From positions 1,211,511 to 1,275,510 of the forward strand of contig CP129490.1 in assembly GCA_030584085.1 (NCBI GenBank): a stretch of DNA of 64,000 nt. The letters are read 5' to 3'. The stretch comes from Melioribacteraceae bacterium. Its GTDB lineage: Bacteria > Bacteroidota > Ignavibacteria > Ignavibacteriales > Melioribacteraceae. Made by a program: the position numbers and the translations under genes. Shown here one piece after another: positions 17,398-27,459 of the stretch (within the stretch, counting starts at the first letter, position 1; the number at the start of each line of letters is the position of its first letter). Under the pieces are notes generated by a model that was not told where the DNA came from, did no database searches, and was given only the letters and a program-made list of their open reading frames with translations.

Positions 17398-18801
17398 ATG
17401 AGTAAAAGTTATGATATTGTAGTTTTAGGCGGTGGACCCGGCGGATATGTTGCCGCAATTAGAGCCGCTCAACTTGGGTACAAAACTGCTATTATTGAAA
17501 AAGATAATTTAGGCGGTGTTTGTCTGAATTGGGGTTGTATCCCAACGAAATCACTGCTAAAAAATGCAGAGCTGTATGATTTGGCAAAGAATCATTCTGA
17601 TGAATATGGACTATCATTTACCGACTTAAAATTCGATTTCGCAAAAATTATCCAAAGAAGCCGGGGAGTTTCTGAAAAAATTGTAAAAGGTGTTCAATTC
17701 TTAGTTAAGAAAAACAAGATCGATCACATCCAAGGATTCGGGAAATTTATTTCAAAAAATAAATTAGAAGTTCTTGATTCAAATAAAAAAAAGATTGAGG
17801 AAGTTGAAGGTAAACATATCATCATTGCAACAGGAGCAAGACCACGTTCAATAGATGCAATTCCAATCGATCATAAAAATATTATTACTAGTACCGAAGC
17901 AATGAGTTTAGATAAACAACCAAAAGATCTAATTGTAATTGGTGCGGGCGCAATAGGTGTTGAGTTTGCGTATTTCTACAATGTGCTCGGTACTGAAGTA
18001 ACTATTATTGAAATGATGGATAACATTTTACCAATTGAGGATAAAGAAGTGTCCGACACTTTAGCTCGAAGTTTCAAAAAACGTGGTATAAAAATTCATA
18101 CTGGAACAAAAGTAGAAAAAGCTGAAACTAAAGGTAAAAGTGTTGTTGTAACAATTGAAAAGAATGGGAAAAAGGAAGAACTGAAAGCCGAGAAAGTTCT
18201 TAGCGCCATTGGTGTTCAAGGAAACGTTGAAGGAATCGGATTGGAAGAGATAGGTGTAGAAATTGAAAAGGGCCATATAAAAGTAGATAAGCATACTTAC
18301 AAAACCAACATCGATGGAGTTTATGCTATTGGCGATGTTATCGGTGCTCCATGGCTTGCTCATGTCGCTTCACACGAAGGTGTTCATTGTATAGAAAAAA
18401 TTCATGGCATAAATCACGGCTCCATTGATTACAACTCAATACCCGGATGTACTTATTGTCAACCTCAAGTTGCAAGTATCGGATTAACCGAAGCAAAAGC
18501 AAAAGAAAAAGGATACGAATACAAGGTTGGTAAATTCCCTTACTCTGCAAGCGGTAAAGCAGGTGCAATTGGTGAACGCGAGGGATTTGTTAAAATTATT
18601 TTTGATTCTAAATACGGTGAAATATTAGGTGCGCATATTATCGGTGCGGAAGCAACTGAATTAATTGCTGAAATTGGAATTGCTAAATCACTTGAAGCAA
18701 CTTACGAAACAATATTAGGAACGGTACACGCTCATCCAACATTATCCGAGATGGTGATGGAAGCTGCAGGACAAGCTTATGGCGAAGCAATCCACATATA
18801 G
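17398..18801 (+). CDS. lpdA: Dihydrolipoyl dehydrogenase (E3)
   Basis: The ATG at 17398 is preceded by AAAGGA and gives a 467-residue flavoprotein; an upstream in-frame TTG would add nine residues and is less likely. It has the FAD motif GGGPGG (11-16), the redox disulfide VCLNWGCIPTKS (Cys42, Cys47), the NAD motif IVIGAGAIGVEFA and the C-terminal catalytic block HAHPTLSEMVMEAA. It reoxidises the dihydrolipoyl arms of E2 with NAD. It begins a five-gene lipoate cluster, and its last 23 bases overlap the start of lipB. Confidence 0.95.
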   Translation: MSKSYDIVVLGGGPGGYVAAIRAAQLGYKTAIIEKDNLGGVCLNWGCIPTKSLLKNAELYDLAKNHSDEYGLSFTDLKFDFAKIIQRSRGVSEKIVKGVQFLVKKNKIDHIQGFGKFISKNKLEVLDSNKKKIEEVEGKHIIIATGARPRSIDAIPIDHKNIITSTEAMSLDKQPKDLIVIGAGAIGVEFAYFYNVLGTEVTIIEMMDNILPIEDKEVSDTLARSFKKRGIKIHTGTKVEKAETKGKSVVVTIEKNGKKEELKAEKVLSAIGVQGNVEGIGLEEIGVEIEKGHIKVDKHTYKTNIDGVYAIGDVIGAPWLAHVASHEGVHCIEKIHGINHGSIDYNSIPGCTYCQPQVASIGLTEAKAKEKGYEYKVGKFPYSASGKAGAIGEREGFVKIIFDSKYGEILGAHIIGAEATELIAEIGIAKSLEATYETILGTVHAHPTLSEMVMEAAGQAYGEAIHI

Positions 18802-19477
18802 AACTTTTGATTATATTGATCTTGATTTCATTGATTACGATAAAGCATGGGATTTACAGAAAGAGATATTCAAATTGAGAACAGGTGACGAAATAAATGA
18901 TACTTTCTTTTTGTTGGAACATCCTCATACATATACTTTGGGTAAAACAGCAGATAAGAAAAATTTAATAAGCAATGAAGCTTTCTTAAACAAGTATGGT
19001 ATTAAGGTTTATGATATTGATCGTGGTGGTGACATAACTTATCACGGTCCGGGACAAATTGTTGGTTATCCCATAATAAAATTAAGTGAATGGAAAGAAG
19101 ATACTCATCTTTACCTTCGTAACTTAGAGCAAATTATTATTGATGTTTGCTCGGATTATGGACTTCAAACCGGAAGAATTGATGGTCTAACCGGGGTCTG
19201 GATTGAAGATCGTAAAATTGCGGCAATCGGTATTAAGGTCTCACGATGGATAACAATGCACGGTTTTGCTTTCAACATCAATACGGATTTGAATTTATTT
19301 AATGGAATTATTCCTTGCGGTATTACGAATAAAAAAGTAACATCGTTACAACATGAACTTGGTAAAGAAGTAAGTATAAATGAAGTGAAAGAGAAATTAG
19401 TAGAAAAGTTTAAACATGCATTTAGTTATGATACTTATAAGGTTGTTCTAAAAGATTCATTTGAAAAAGTAAATTGA
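18779..19477 (+). CDS. lipB: Lipoyl(octanoyl) transferase LipB
   Basis: A 232-residue enzyme that moves octanoyl groups from acyl carrier protein to lipoyl-domain lysines. It shows the family blocks LEHPHTYTLGK (47-56), DRGGDITYHGPGQ (81-93), the catalytic pair Lys153 (GIKVSRW) and Cys180 (IIPCGI). The start lies within the end of lpdA (23-base overlap), which implies tight translational coupling. Placement among E3, E1, E2 and LipA shows it serves the neighbouring dehydrogenase complex. Confidence 0.94.
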   Translation: MAKQSTYRTFDYIDLDFIDYDKAWDLQKEIFKLRTGDEINDTFFLLEHPHTYTLGKTADKKNLISNEAFLNKYGIKVYDIDRGGDITYHGPGQIVGYPIIKLSEWKEDTHLYLRNLEQIIIDVCSDYGLQTGRIDGLTGVWIEDRKIAAIGIKVSRWITMHGFAFNINTDLNLFNGIIPCGITNKKVTSLQHELGKEVSINEVKEKLVEKFKHAFSYDTYKVVLKDSFEKVN

Positions 19478-19498
19478 AATTAGATAAAGGATTTTCTA

Positions 19499-21607
19499 AT
19501 GGCAAAAGAGAATAAAGAAGAAATAATAACGGAAGAACAAAATACTTCCAATAAAAAAAATGGTAAAGCTCCTACCGGTAAGTTAGATCACTTTGGGGGA
19601 ATGACTAAAGAAGAATTAATGAATATTCTTCGTTTGATGTCGCTCGGACGTCAAATGGATAATAAAATCATGAATCTTCTCAAACAAGGTAAAGTCTTTT
19701 TCCACATTGCCGGTTCTGGTCATGAAGCAACTCAAGTTGCATTCGGACTCGCAATGAAACCTAAAAAAGATTGGGCATTCCCTTATTATCGAGACATGGC
19801 ATTTATGTTAGCGCTTGGGACAAAAATTGAAGATGTGTTCCTCGCCCAAATGGGTAAAGCCGATGATCCAATGACCGGTGGTAGACAAATGCCTTGTCAT
19901 TGGGCATCAAAGGAGTTTAATGTACCAACGCAATCAAGTCCTACCGGTACTCAATTCTTACAAGCTGTCGGTGCTGCTTTAGCTGGAAGAAAAAAAGGTG
20001 ATGATACAGTAGTTTATGTAAGTGCCGGCGAAGGTACAACGAGTGAAGGTGAATTCTATGAAGCAGTTAATTGGGCGGCTCGTGAAAAACTTCCGGTTGT
20101 TTTTGTAATTCAAAATAATAAATGGGCAATTTCTGTCCCTGTACAAGGTCAGAATTCAGGAAGAAATAACTCGGTTGCAGAGATGATGAAAGGTCACGAA
20201 AATTTATTGCGAATGGAAGTTGATGGAACTGATTTTTTCAAAGTGAATGCTGCAGCTCAATCCGCATTTAAATATGCCAGACAAGGAAAAGGACCTGCTT
20301 TAATTGAAGCTCATGTTGTTAGACTTCTTTCTCATTCATCTTCTGATGATCAAAAAAAATATAGACCACAAGATTCGCTTGAAGAAGATCTCAAAAAAGA
20401 TCCTATTGAACAGTTCGCTAATAAATTAATTGAGAAGGGAATCCTTACTGAATTAGCGTATAAAGAATTCCAAAAAGAAATTAAAAATCACATTGATGAA
20501 GCAGCCGATTGGGCATTAAAGCAATCTGATCCCGAACCGGAATCAGCTATTAAATATGTATTAGATGAAAGCGGCAAACGTGATAAACTTGAATATGAAA
20601 AAGGTAAACTCGATGGTAAACCGGCTGTAATGGTTGATGCCATTAATCATGCACTTCGTGAAGAAATGGAGCGAAACGAAAAAATTTATGTTTTTGGTGA
20701 AGATGTCGCTGATGGAAAAGGTGGAGTATTTACTGCAACAAAAGGTTTATCGACTCAATTTGGTAACGATCGTGTTTTTAATTCGCCTCTTGCCGAAGCA
20801 AGCATTATGGGTGTTGCGATTGGTATGGCTTTAACGGGATTAAAACCTTGTGTTGAAATTCAATTCGGCGATTACATTTGGCCTGCATTCATGCAGATGC
20901 GTGATGAACTTGTAATGTATAGATATCGTTCAAATAATTTGTTTGAAGCTCCGGTTGTTACAAGAGTTGCCGTCGGTGGTTATATTCATGGCGGACTTTA
21001 TCATAGTCAGAATATTGAAGGATTTTTCTCACATATGCCCGGAATATTAATTGCTTATCCTTCAAATGCAGCTGATGCAAAAGGATTATTAAAAACTGCA
21101 TTACGATTGAATGACCCGGTACTCTTCTTGGAACACAAAGGATTATATAGACAGAGTCACTCAACCGCACCTGAACCTTCAGCAGAATATTTATTGCCTT
21201 TTGGTAAAGCTAATGTTGTAAAAGAAGGAACTGACTTAACAATTATCACATGGGGCGCAATCGTTCATGAAGCTAAGTTTGCGGTAAAAAAAGTTGAAGA
21301 GGAAGAAGGTTGTTCAATTGAAGTAATTGACATCAGAACTATTCATCCGCTCGATGAAGAAACAATTTACAAATCGGTACGAAAAACCGGTAAAGCAATT
21401 ATCATGCATGAAGATACACTTACCTCCGGATTTGGTGCCGAAATTGCTGCAAGAATTTCCGCAAATTGTTTTGAAAGTTTAGATGGACCGATCATGAGAG
21501 TTGGTGCGAAAGATACACCGATTCCTTATCATCCAAATCTTGAAAGTTATATACTTCCTACAAGAAATAATATTGTTGAATCAATCAGAAATATAATTCG
21601 TTATTAA
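19499..21607 (+). CDS. Fused E1 alpha-beta subunit of a 2-oxoacid dehydrogenase complex
   Basis: A 702-residue thiamine-diphosphate enzyme that joins the E1 alpha chain (about 30-350) and beta chain (about 372-702), normally two proteins. The alpha half has the ThDP motif GEG(177-179)...NN(206-207), and the phosphorylation-loop-like LSHSSSDDQKKYRPQ. The beta half has VFGEDVADGKGGVF, EIQFGDYIWPAF and ITWGAIVHEA. The first 30 residues are charged and low in complexity. The E1 decarboxylates a 2-oxoacid and loads E2. The fused layout resembles enzymes annotated as branched-chain (2-oxoisovalerate) or pyruvate dehydrogenase in FCB bacteria, and the substrate cannot be decided here. E2 follows after 24 bases. 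Confidence 0.9.
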   Translation: MAKENKEEIITEEQNTSNKKNGKAPTGKLDHFGGMTKEELMNILRLMSLGRQMDNKIMNLLKQGKVFFHIAGSGHEATQVAFGLAMKPKKDWAFPYYRDMAFMLALGTKIEDVFLAQMGKADDPMTGGRQMPCHWASKEFNVPTQSSPTGTQFLQAVGAALAGRKKGDDTVVYVSAGEGTTSEGEFYEAVNWAAREKLPVVFVIQNNKWAISVPVQGQNSGRNNSVAEMMKGHENLLRMEVDGTDFFKVNAAAQSAFKYARQGKGPALIEAHVVRLLSHSSSDDQKKYRPQDSLEEDLKKDPIEQFANKLIEKGILTELAYKEFQKEIKNHIDEAADWALKQSDPEPESAIKYVLDESGKRDKLEYEKGKLDGKPAVMVDAINHALREEMERNEKIYVFGEDVADGKGGVFTATKGLSTQFGNDRVFNSPLAEASIMGVAIGMALTGLKPCVEIQFGDYIWPAFMQMRDELVMYRYRSNNLFEAPVVTRVAVGGYIHGGLYHSQNIEGFFSHMPGILIAYPSNAADAKGLLKTALRLNDPVLFLEHKGLYRQSHSTAPEPSAEYLLPFGKANVVKEGTDLTIITWGAIVHEAKFAVKKVEEEEGCSIEVIDIRTIHPLDEETIYKSVRKTGKAIIMHEDTLTSGFGAEIAARISANCFESLDGPIMRVGAKDTPIPYHPNLESYILPTRNNIVESIRNIIRY

Positions 21608-21631
21608 AACTGAACTCAAAAGGAAAATAAA

Positions 21632-23281
21632 ATGAAAGTTGATGTTGTAATGCCAAAAATGGGCGAAAGTGTTAACGAAGGAACAATTATTAAATGGCAT
21701 AAGAAAAAAGGCGATAAAGTTGAAAAGGATGAAATTATTTTTGAGATAAGTACCGATAAAGTTGATACTGAAATTCCAAGTCCCGAAAACGGAATTTTAT
21801 CCGACATAAAAGCTTTTGAAAACGAAACAGTTGAAGTAGGAGCGGTTGTTGCAGTTATCGAGACAAATGGCGAAGCTGCTGTTGAAGATTCGAAAAAAGA
21901 AGAAGAGACAAAAGCAGAAGAGGAACCTTCAACCACTCAAGTTGGCGGTGAGTTAGTTGATATACCAATGCCCAAAATGGGTGAATCGGTTATGGAAGGA
22001 ACAATTATCAAATGGCATAAAAAAGAAGGCGATAAAGTTGAGAGAGATGAAATTTTATTTGAAATAAGCACAGATAAAGTTGATACCGAAGTACCTTCAC
22101 CGGTTGAAGGAACTCTGGTTGAAATCATAACCGGGGAAAATGAAACTGTTGAAGTCGGACAAACAGTTGCAAGAGTATCATCAGGTTCGGGAATTGCAAG
22201 AAAGAAAGAAAGTATTTCAAGTAGTTCCAAACCAGAAAAAGCTAAAGAAGAAAAAGTTGATGAAGAAACAAAGACCGAAACACGAGAAAAACAATCTGAA
22301 CAAAAAGTAGATACATCTTCTTCGGATAGATTTTATTCACCGTTAGTTATGAAAATTGCCAACACCGAAAACGTTTCCTATGATGAATTAGAAACTATCG
22401 AAGGAACCGGAATAAACGGACGTGTTTCTAAGAATGATATACTAAAATATATTGAAGATAGAAAAAGCGGAAAGACTTCTGCACCTAAGAAACCTCAACA
22501 ATCTCAGCAAACAACCACTAGTCAAAAACCATCAGTTCCAAAAGAAACTGCACAACCAACCTGGGAAGCCGGTGAAGGTGTTGAATTGATACCGATGGAT
22601 AATATTCGTCAAAGAATTATGTATCACATGGTTAACAGTCGAGATACGTCGGTTCACGTCACGGCAGTAATTGAAACGGATATGACCAAAGTGCATAATT
22701 TTATTCAAAAGAATAAGCAGAAGTTTTTAGAAAGCGAAAGAATAAAATTAACTTATATGCCTTTCATATCTTATGCGGTCATTAAAGCTTTGAAAGAATA
22801 TCCGTTTTTGAATGCATCAATCGATGGGAATAACATTGCAGTTAAAAAGTATATAAATCTTGGTATCGCAGTTGCAGTAGAACCAAATGGACTAATTGTC
22901 CCGAATATTAAAAAAGCGGACGAAAAAAATATTCGTGGACTCACAAAATCTATTATGGAATTAAGTGAAAAATCGCGAACAAAAAAATTAATGCCTGATG
23001 ATATCATGAACGGAACATTTACTATTACGAATTATGGAGTATTCGGTTCATTATTCGGTACCCCAATTATTAATCAACCTGAAGTCGGAATTTTAGGAAT
23101 TGGATCGGTAACTAAAAAACCTGTCGTTGTTGAAGTTGACGGCACTGATACGATTGCAATAAAACCGATGATGTATTTATCACTAAGCCATGATCATAGA
23201 TTAGTTGACGGAATGCTTGGCGGTAAATTCTTAAAGTCAATTAAAGATACTTTAGAAAATTTTGATACATCTATTTTTTAA
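21632..23281 (+). CDS. Dihydrolipoyl acyltransferase (E2) with two lipoyl domains
   Basis: A 549-residue E2 core protein. There are two near-identical N-terminal lipoyl domains (about 1-78 and 107-184), each with the lipoylated lysine in STDKVDTE (Lys43 and Lys149). A Glu/Lys-rich linker follows, then a peripheral-subunit-binding domain (about 232-270, YSPLVMKIANTENV and GINGRVSKNDIL). A Gln/Thr/Pro linker leads to the catalytic domain (about 310-549) with the active-site block SHDHRLVDG. It accepts acyl groups from E1 and passes them to CoA; E3 then reoxidises it. It is followed by an AT-rich repeat and lipA. Confidence 0.93.
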   Translation: MKVDVVMPKMGESVNEGTIIKWHKKKGDKVEKDEIIFEISTDKVDTEIPSPENGILSDIKAFENETVEVGAVVAVIETNGEAAVEDSKKEEETKAEEEPSTTQVGGELVDIPMPKMGESVMEGTIIKWHKKEGDKVERDEILFEISTDKVDTEVPSPVEGTLVEIITGENETVEVGQTVARVSSGSGIARKKESISSSSKPEKAKEEKVDEETKTETREKQSEQKVDTSSSDRFYSPLVMKIANTENVSYDELETIEGTGINGRVSKNDILKYIEDRKSGKTSAPKKPQQSQQTTTSQKPSVPKETAQPTWEAGEGVELIPMDNIRQRIMYHMVNSRDTSVHVTAVIETDMTKVHNFIQKNKQKFLESERIKLTYMPFISYAVIKALKEYPFLNASIDGNNIAVKKYINLGIAVAVEPNGLIVPNIKKADEKNIRGLTKSIMELSEKSRTKKLMPDDIMNGTFTITNYGVFGSLFGTPIINQPEVGILGIGSVTKKPVVVEVDGTDTIAIKPMMYLSLSHDHRLVDGMLGGKFLKSIKDTLENFDTSIF

Positions 23282-23308
23282 AAACTTGCGAGCAATAAGC
23301 GGTAGTCT

Positions 23309-23376
23309 TACTCATAATCATAATCATAATCTTAATCTGATTTAAGAAATATAAAAAGTGATTAAGATTAAGAGTA
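23309..23376. repeat. Hexamer repeat and inverted repeat between E2 and lipA genes
   Basis: ATAATC occurs three times in tandem at 23314-23331. TAATCTTAATC (23327-23337) pairs with GATTAAGATTA (23360-23370), and an outer TACTC (23309-23313) pairs with GAGTA (23372-23376). The left arm is longer by the hexamer expansion. It could fold as an mRNA hairpin between two co-oriented genes. No known function. Confidence 0.6.
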
Positions 23377-23400
23377 GGATTAAGAATTAAAAGGACACTT

Positions 23401-24306
23401 ATGAAGATTAATCAACATCAAAAAAAATATGCGGAAACCTTAGAGAAAGAACAAATTCCTTTAGGTAAAAGACCTGAATGGTTAAAAGTAAGATTACCAA
23501 GCGGACAAAATTATAAAGATGTTCACAGTTTGATGCGCAATTCAAAGTTGAATACAGTCTGTGAAGAAGCACGATGCCCGAATATTGCTGAATGCTGGAA
23601 CGCACGTACTGCAACATTTATGATACTTGGTGATACATGTACACGAAGTTGTGGATTTTGTAATGTAAAACTCGGAATGCCGAACGAATTGGATTTAGAT
23701 GAACCACGTAGAGTCGCCGAATCTGTTGAGCAATTAAAACTTAGACATGTTGTTATTACTTCCGTTAACAGAGATGAATTAAAAGACGGCGGTGCATCTA
23801 TCTTTGCTGAAACTAATCGATTGATCAGAGAAAAAATGCCTGAGACTACTATCGAAATATTAATACCGGATTTCAAAGGAGAGAAGCATGCGTTTGAAAT
23901 AATAATGCAGAACCCGCCTGATATTTTGAATCACAATTTAGAAACGGTAAACCGATTGTACCACGCTGTTCGTCCCCAAGCAAAATATTCCAGAAGTTTG
24001 GAATTAATAACATGGTTTAAGGAAAAAGGATTACGTACCAAAAGCGGAATAATGGTTGGAATCGGTGAGAAGAAAGAAGAAGTATTTGAATTGATGAAAG
24101 ATCTTTACAACAGCGGTTGTGATATAATGACAATAGGTCAATACTTACAGCCAACCAAAAATCACTTAGCGGTTGACAGATTTGTAACTCTTGAAGAATT
24201 CAAAGAATACAAAGATTTTGGGATTGAATTGGGATTTAAAGCTGTAGAATCTTCACCCCTTGTAAGAAGTTCCTACCACGCAGATAAGCATGCGAGATTG
24301 GTTTAA
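23401..24306 (+). CDS. lipA: Lipoyl synthase LipA
   Basis: A 301-residue radical SAM enzyme that inserts two sulfurs into octanoyl-lysine. The auxiliary cluster ligands are Cys54, Cys59 and Cys65 (VCEEARCPNIAECW). The SAM cluster is Cys80, Cys84 and Cys87 (CTRSCGFC), and the end has the conserved SSPLVRSSYHA with its Ser ligand. Length and motifs are standard. It completes the lipoate cluster with lpdA, lipB, E1 and E2. An upstream AAAAGGA serves as Shine-Dalgarno. Confidence 0.96.
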   Translation: MKINQHQKKYAETLEKEQIPLGKRPEWLKVRLPSGQNYKDVHSLMRNSKLNTVCEEARCPNIAECWNARTATFMILGDTCTRSCGFCNVKLGMPNELDLDEPRRVAESVEQLKLRHVVITSVNRDELKDGGASIFAETNRLIREKMPETTIEILIPDFKGEKHAFEIIMQNPPDILNHNLETVNRLYHAVRPQAKYSRSLELITWFKEKGLRTKSGIMVGIGEKKEEVFELMKDLYNSGCDIMTIGQYLQPTKNHLAVDRFVTLEEFKEYKDFGIELGFKAVESSPLVRSSYHADKHARLV

Positions 24307-24331
24307 AATTGATCACAAACTAAAAAGAACC

Positions 24332-24358
24332 AAGCCGACTCAAAGTAGTCGGCTTTAT
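24332..24358. terminator. Bidirectional terminator between lipA and the subtilisin gene
   Basis: AAGCCGACT and AGTCGGCTT pair around a 6-base loop in the gap between two convergent genes. The T tract on the plus side is short. Confidence 0.7.
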
Positions 24359-24362
24359 CTTA

Positions 24363-27300
24363 TTACTTAAGTAAAATCATTTTTTTTGTTGCATTATATA
24401 TTTTGCTTTCAAGTCGGTAAATATAAATATTAGAAGCAAGATCAACTACATTCAAGTTTACTTCATGATAACCTGCATCATAAATACCCCTGGTAATAGT
24501 TTTAACTTTTTGTCCTAAGATGTTGAATAAGCTAATTGAGATATCCGATTTTTCGGGTAAATCAAATTTAATTGTTGTTGTGGGGTTAAATGGATTTGGA
24601 TAATTTTGATGGAGAGAAAATTGAGTTGGTATTTGATCTTCAACTGATGTAACAGAGGCATTTACTTTTGCCGTTTCCCTAAAATATTCAAAAGTTCCGT
24701 CATTATCGATTTGCTTTAATCTGTATTCCAATTCTTCGGCTGGAGGAGATACGTCCAGATATTCATAGTATTTTGGTGAAGCAGTCGTTCCATGGCCATC
24801 GACAAAACCTATTTTTTCCCATTTTGATTCATCAGTTAGAACTCGTCTCTCAACATCAAAACCAAAATTATTTATCTCAATTGCTGTTTCCCATTCTAAT
24901 AAAACATCTCCGTCAATTAGCTCTCCCGAAAAAGAAACTAGTTCTACTGGTAATACTGAACTTTCGGTTGATACAACACCGCGTATTCTATAATCACCTG
25001 AGCCGACTGCGGACCAACCAGCTCCTGTGTTTATTGAAGACCGATTATCAACGTTTCCATCATCTACCCTAATAAAGAATGAAGTACCTGTGGCAAAGTA
25101 TAAAACTAAGTGATAATCAGTCCCGACGGACAAACTAGTTACACCGGAAGATTGCATATCAGCATAATTCCAACTAAAGTTCAAAATATTATCCTTATCG
25201 AATGTAACAGTACTTCCAAGTTTTGAGTCTGGTAAACCAGAGCCATTATCAGACCAAATTTCCAAAGAGAGATCGCTTGTTATATCTATGGTGGTTGAAG
25301 GGTGGAAGAAGAGTCCTGTCAAACTGCCAGCAATAGTGGGAGTAATTTTAACGGCAATCATAACAGTCGCCCCGATTCCTGTTGATGCATCTGATGCAAA
25401 TTCATCATAAACTAGTATCTCTTGATTGGGTGTCCATGAGGAGTTAATCGACTCGGCCAAAGCTTTAAAGATATTCAATTTACCGGCACCCCAAAAGAAA
25501 TCGGGCAAACTTCCACCTGTATAGGAATCGGAATCGGTGTTATCAGTTAAGAGAGTTTTTATGGCAGACCCGGTTAATGTCCCATCATGCTCAAGCAACA
25601 ATGCAACCGCTCCAGTTACAACCGGGCAGGACATGCTGGTTCCTTGGCTTAAAATATGCTTATCTCCTGGTAAAGTGCTAGTTGTAGAAGGGCTTGAATC
25701 ATCAGCAGATAAAGATGAGGCGATCCTCTGACCCGGTGCAGCAAGGTCGGGTTTTTGACTTCCTGTTCTCGTTGGCCCTATACTACTGAACTTTGCGATA
25801 TCGTCAGATTGATCATAACTACTACTAACCAGATAGCCTGATCCATTTGTTGATAACCATCTCCATCTACTTGCATAGGCTCCGACCGTAATTGCTTCAG
25901 CAGATGTACCAGGTGAGCCGACGGTTCGTAAAGAATCGCCTCCTACAAGAGTCGCCTCCTTTGAACCAAGAGCTGACCCAAATAACCATCCATGATAAGT
26001 TACAGAAGATGCTGTATTATTTGAAATCACCAGTTCCCAAGTTCCGACTGCTGGGGTTTTAGTTGCATCATCGTCGTCAATATACATATAAATCTCTCTA
26101 TCCGAATTAGTGGCATTAACATCATTAAATAAGTATATAGTACCGTCTGAAGCATCGCTTTCTTTACCTGATTGACTGTCGGAACGGGTATATGTAACAC
26201 CGTTTGGCGAAGTTACAGTAGCATCCGCATCGGTATCATCATCGAGCCAAAGATCAAATCCAAAATAATCATTATCAGTGCCAGAATTGGGCGTATAGGA
26301 GGGTATGGTAAATTCTATTGTCGAAGAGCCGCTACTGGGAAGTGTCCGCGATATATGTATATTATCACCGCCTTCGTTTCCTGCAGATATGACAACTACT
26401 CGTCCTGATAAACCGATAAATGCATCAACTGCTTGAGCTAAAGTTGATGTGCCGTCATGAGGAGCGGAATGCCCTCCCAAGCTCATATTCACTACAACTG
26501 GTTTTCCTTCATCCTCTGCAACTTCTCTTGCATATGTTAAAGCATCAACCGTGTTAGAGGTGGGGAAAGAGCCATTGCCGGCTTTTATAATTAGTAAATC
26601 TGCATTAGGAGCTATACCAGCATACTTGTTAGAGGTTAATGCAGCTCCATTTCCAGCAGCTGTTCCTGCAACATGAGTACCATGACCGTTTGTATCTTCC
26701 TCTCTAACAAACCCGGCGGGAGAGCCATCAATCTCATCTTGAATATGGGTTTTGGTGTATTCTACACCATAATCTAACCCAGAAAAATCAGTTGCATCCC
26801 TGTCTTCTGGAGTCCCTTCAGCTCCGGTTTTGCTTAGAGTTTGATCCCAAATGTAGAGTATTCTGCTTTTGGTGTCATCAACTGCATCTCTAAAATCAAG
26901 GTGCTCCCAATCAATTCCAGTATCAATGATACAAACAATAACACCATCACCTTCATAAGATGTGCTATTTATATAGCCATCGTGTACTAAATCGGCTCCT
27001 ATTAAACCGGTTGCCACATCATTCGTCGGATAGTAAATTTCACCAAGAGTAATGTATTCAACTTCATCCATTTTAACAGCCGAAATAATTTGTGCAGCTG
27101 TTAAGCGAGCAGTGACAAAATTTTCATAGACACTATTTACGGGTATTCCATTTCTTTTTAATTGGGAAGGTTGGTTAGATCTGATTACTAAACCAAATAC
27201 CTTCTGACCCTGTTCATTTAAAGAAAATAATTCATCAATTTTTTGAGCAGTCAAATAGTTTTTACTCTCCTTAGCCTTATGATCTAAGAATTCCTCGATT

Positions 27301-27419
27301 ACAAAGTGCATTCTTGGATCGATTTTATTGTAATCATTGTAATCTATATTTAATGATTGAGCGAATAAGCTAGCAGAGAATAGTAAAAAAAGTAAAAATG
27401 CTGTTATTGATTTATACAT
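24363..27419 (-). CDS. Secreted subtilisin-like S8 serine peptidase with type A T9SS sorting domain
   Basis: A 1018-residue exported protease. A signal peptide (1-20, ending ASLFA) and an inhibitor-like propeptide come first. The S8 domain holds Asp166 (CIIDTGIDWEHLDF), His246 (NGHGTHVAG), the oxyanion Asn348 (ISAGNEG) and Ser595 (GTSMSCP). An insert of about 130 residues with a PPC-like fold lies between Asn348 and Ser595, as in large surface subtilisins. A beta-rich region (about 650-790) and a type A sorting domain (about 930-1018, LHQNYPNPFNPTTTIKF) complete it. The C-terminal domain indicates export by the type IX system. It is convergent with lipA and has two 11-bp direct repeats upstream. 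Confidence 0.93.
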   Translation of the reverse strand: MYKSITAFLLFLLFSASLFAQSLNIDYNDYNKIDPRMHFVIEEFLDHKAKESKNYLTAQKIDELFSLNEQGQKVFGLVIRSNQPSQLKRNGIPVNSVYENFVTARLTAAQIISAVKMDEVEYITLGEIYYPTNDVATGLIGADLVHDGYINSTSYEGDGVIVCIIDTGIDWEHLDFRDAVDDTKSRILYIWDQTLSKTGAEGTPEDRDATDFSGLDYGVEYTKTHIQDEIDGSPAGFVREEDTNGHGTHVAGTAAGNGAALTSNKYAGIAPNADLLIIKAGNGSFPTSNTVDALTYAREVAEDEGKPVVVNMSLGGHSAPHDGTSTLAQAVDAFIGLSGRVVVISAGNEGGDNIHISRTLPSSGSSTIEFTIPSYTPNSGTDNDYFGFDLWLDDDTDADATVTSPNGVTYTRSDSQSGKESDASDGTIYLFNDVNATNSDREIYMYIDDDDATKTPAVGTWELVISNNTASSVTYHGWLFGSALGSKEATLVGGDSLRTVGSPGTSAEAITVGAYASRWRWLSTNGSGYLVSSSYDQSDDIAKFSSIGPTRTGSQKPDLAAPGQRIASSLSADDSSPSTTSTLPGDKHILSQGTSMSCPVVTGAVALLLEHDGTLTGSAIKTLLTDNTDSDSYTGGSLPDFFWGAGKLNIFKALAESINSSWTPNQEILVYDEFASDASTGIGATVMIAVKITPTIAGSLTGLFFHPSTTIDITSDLSLEIWSDNGSGLPDSKLGSTVTFDKDNILNFSWNYADMQSSGVTSLSVGTDYHLVLYFATGTSFFIRVDDGNVDNRSSINTGAGWSAVGSGDYRIRGVVSTESSVLPVELVSFSGELIDGDVLLEWETAIEINNFGFDVERRVLTDESKWEKIGFVDGHGTTASPKYYEYLDVSPPAEELEYRLKQIDNDGTFEYFRETAKVNASVTSVEDQIPTQFSLHQNYPNPFNPTTTIKFDLPEKSDISISLFNILGQKVKTITRGIYDAGYHEVNLNVVDLASNIYIYRLESKIYNATKKMILLK

Positions 27420-27459
27420 AGAGACCCCATACTGATGTTTCTAAAGAATTTAGTGATTA

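Noticed and set aside
21616-22230. Two minus-strand frames of about 100 residues with similar sequences
   Set aside because: They are antisense to the two lipoyl domains of E2; their likeness comes from the duplicated domains.
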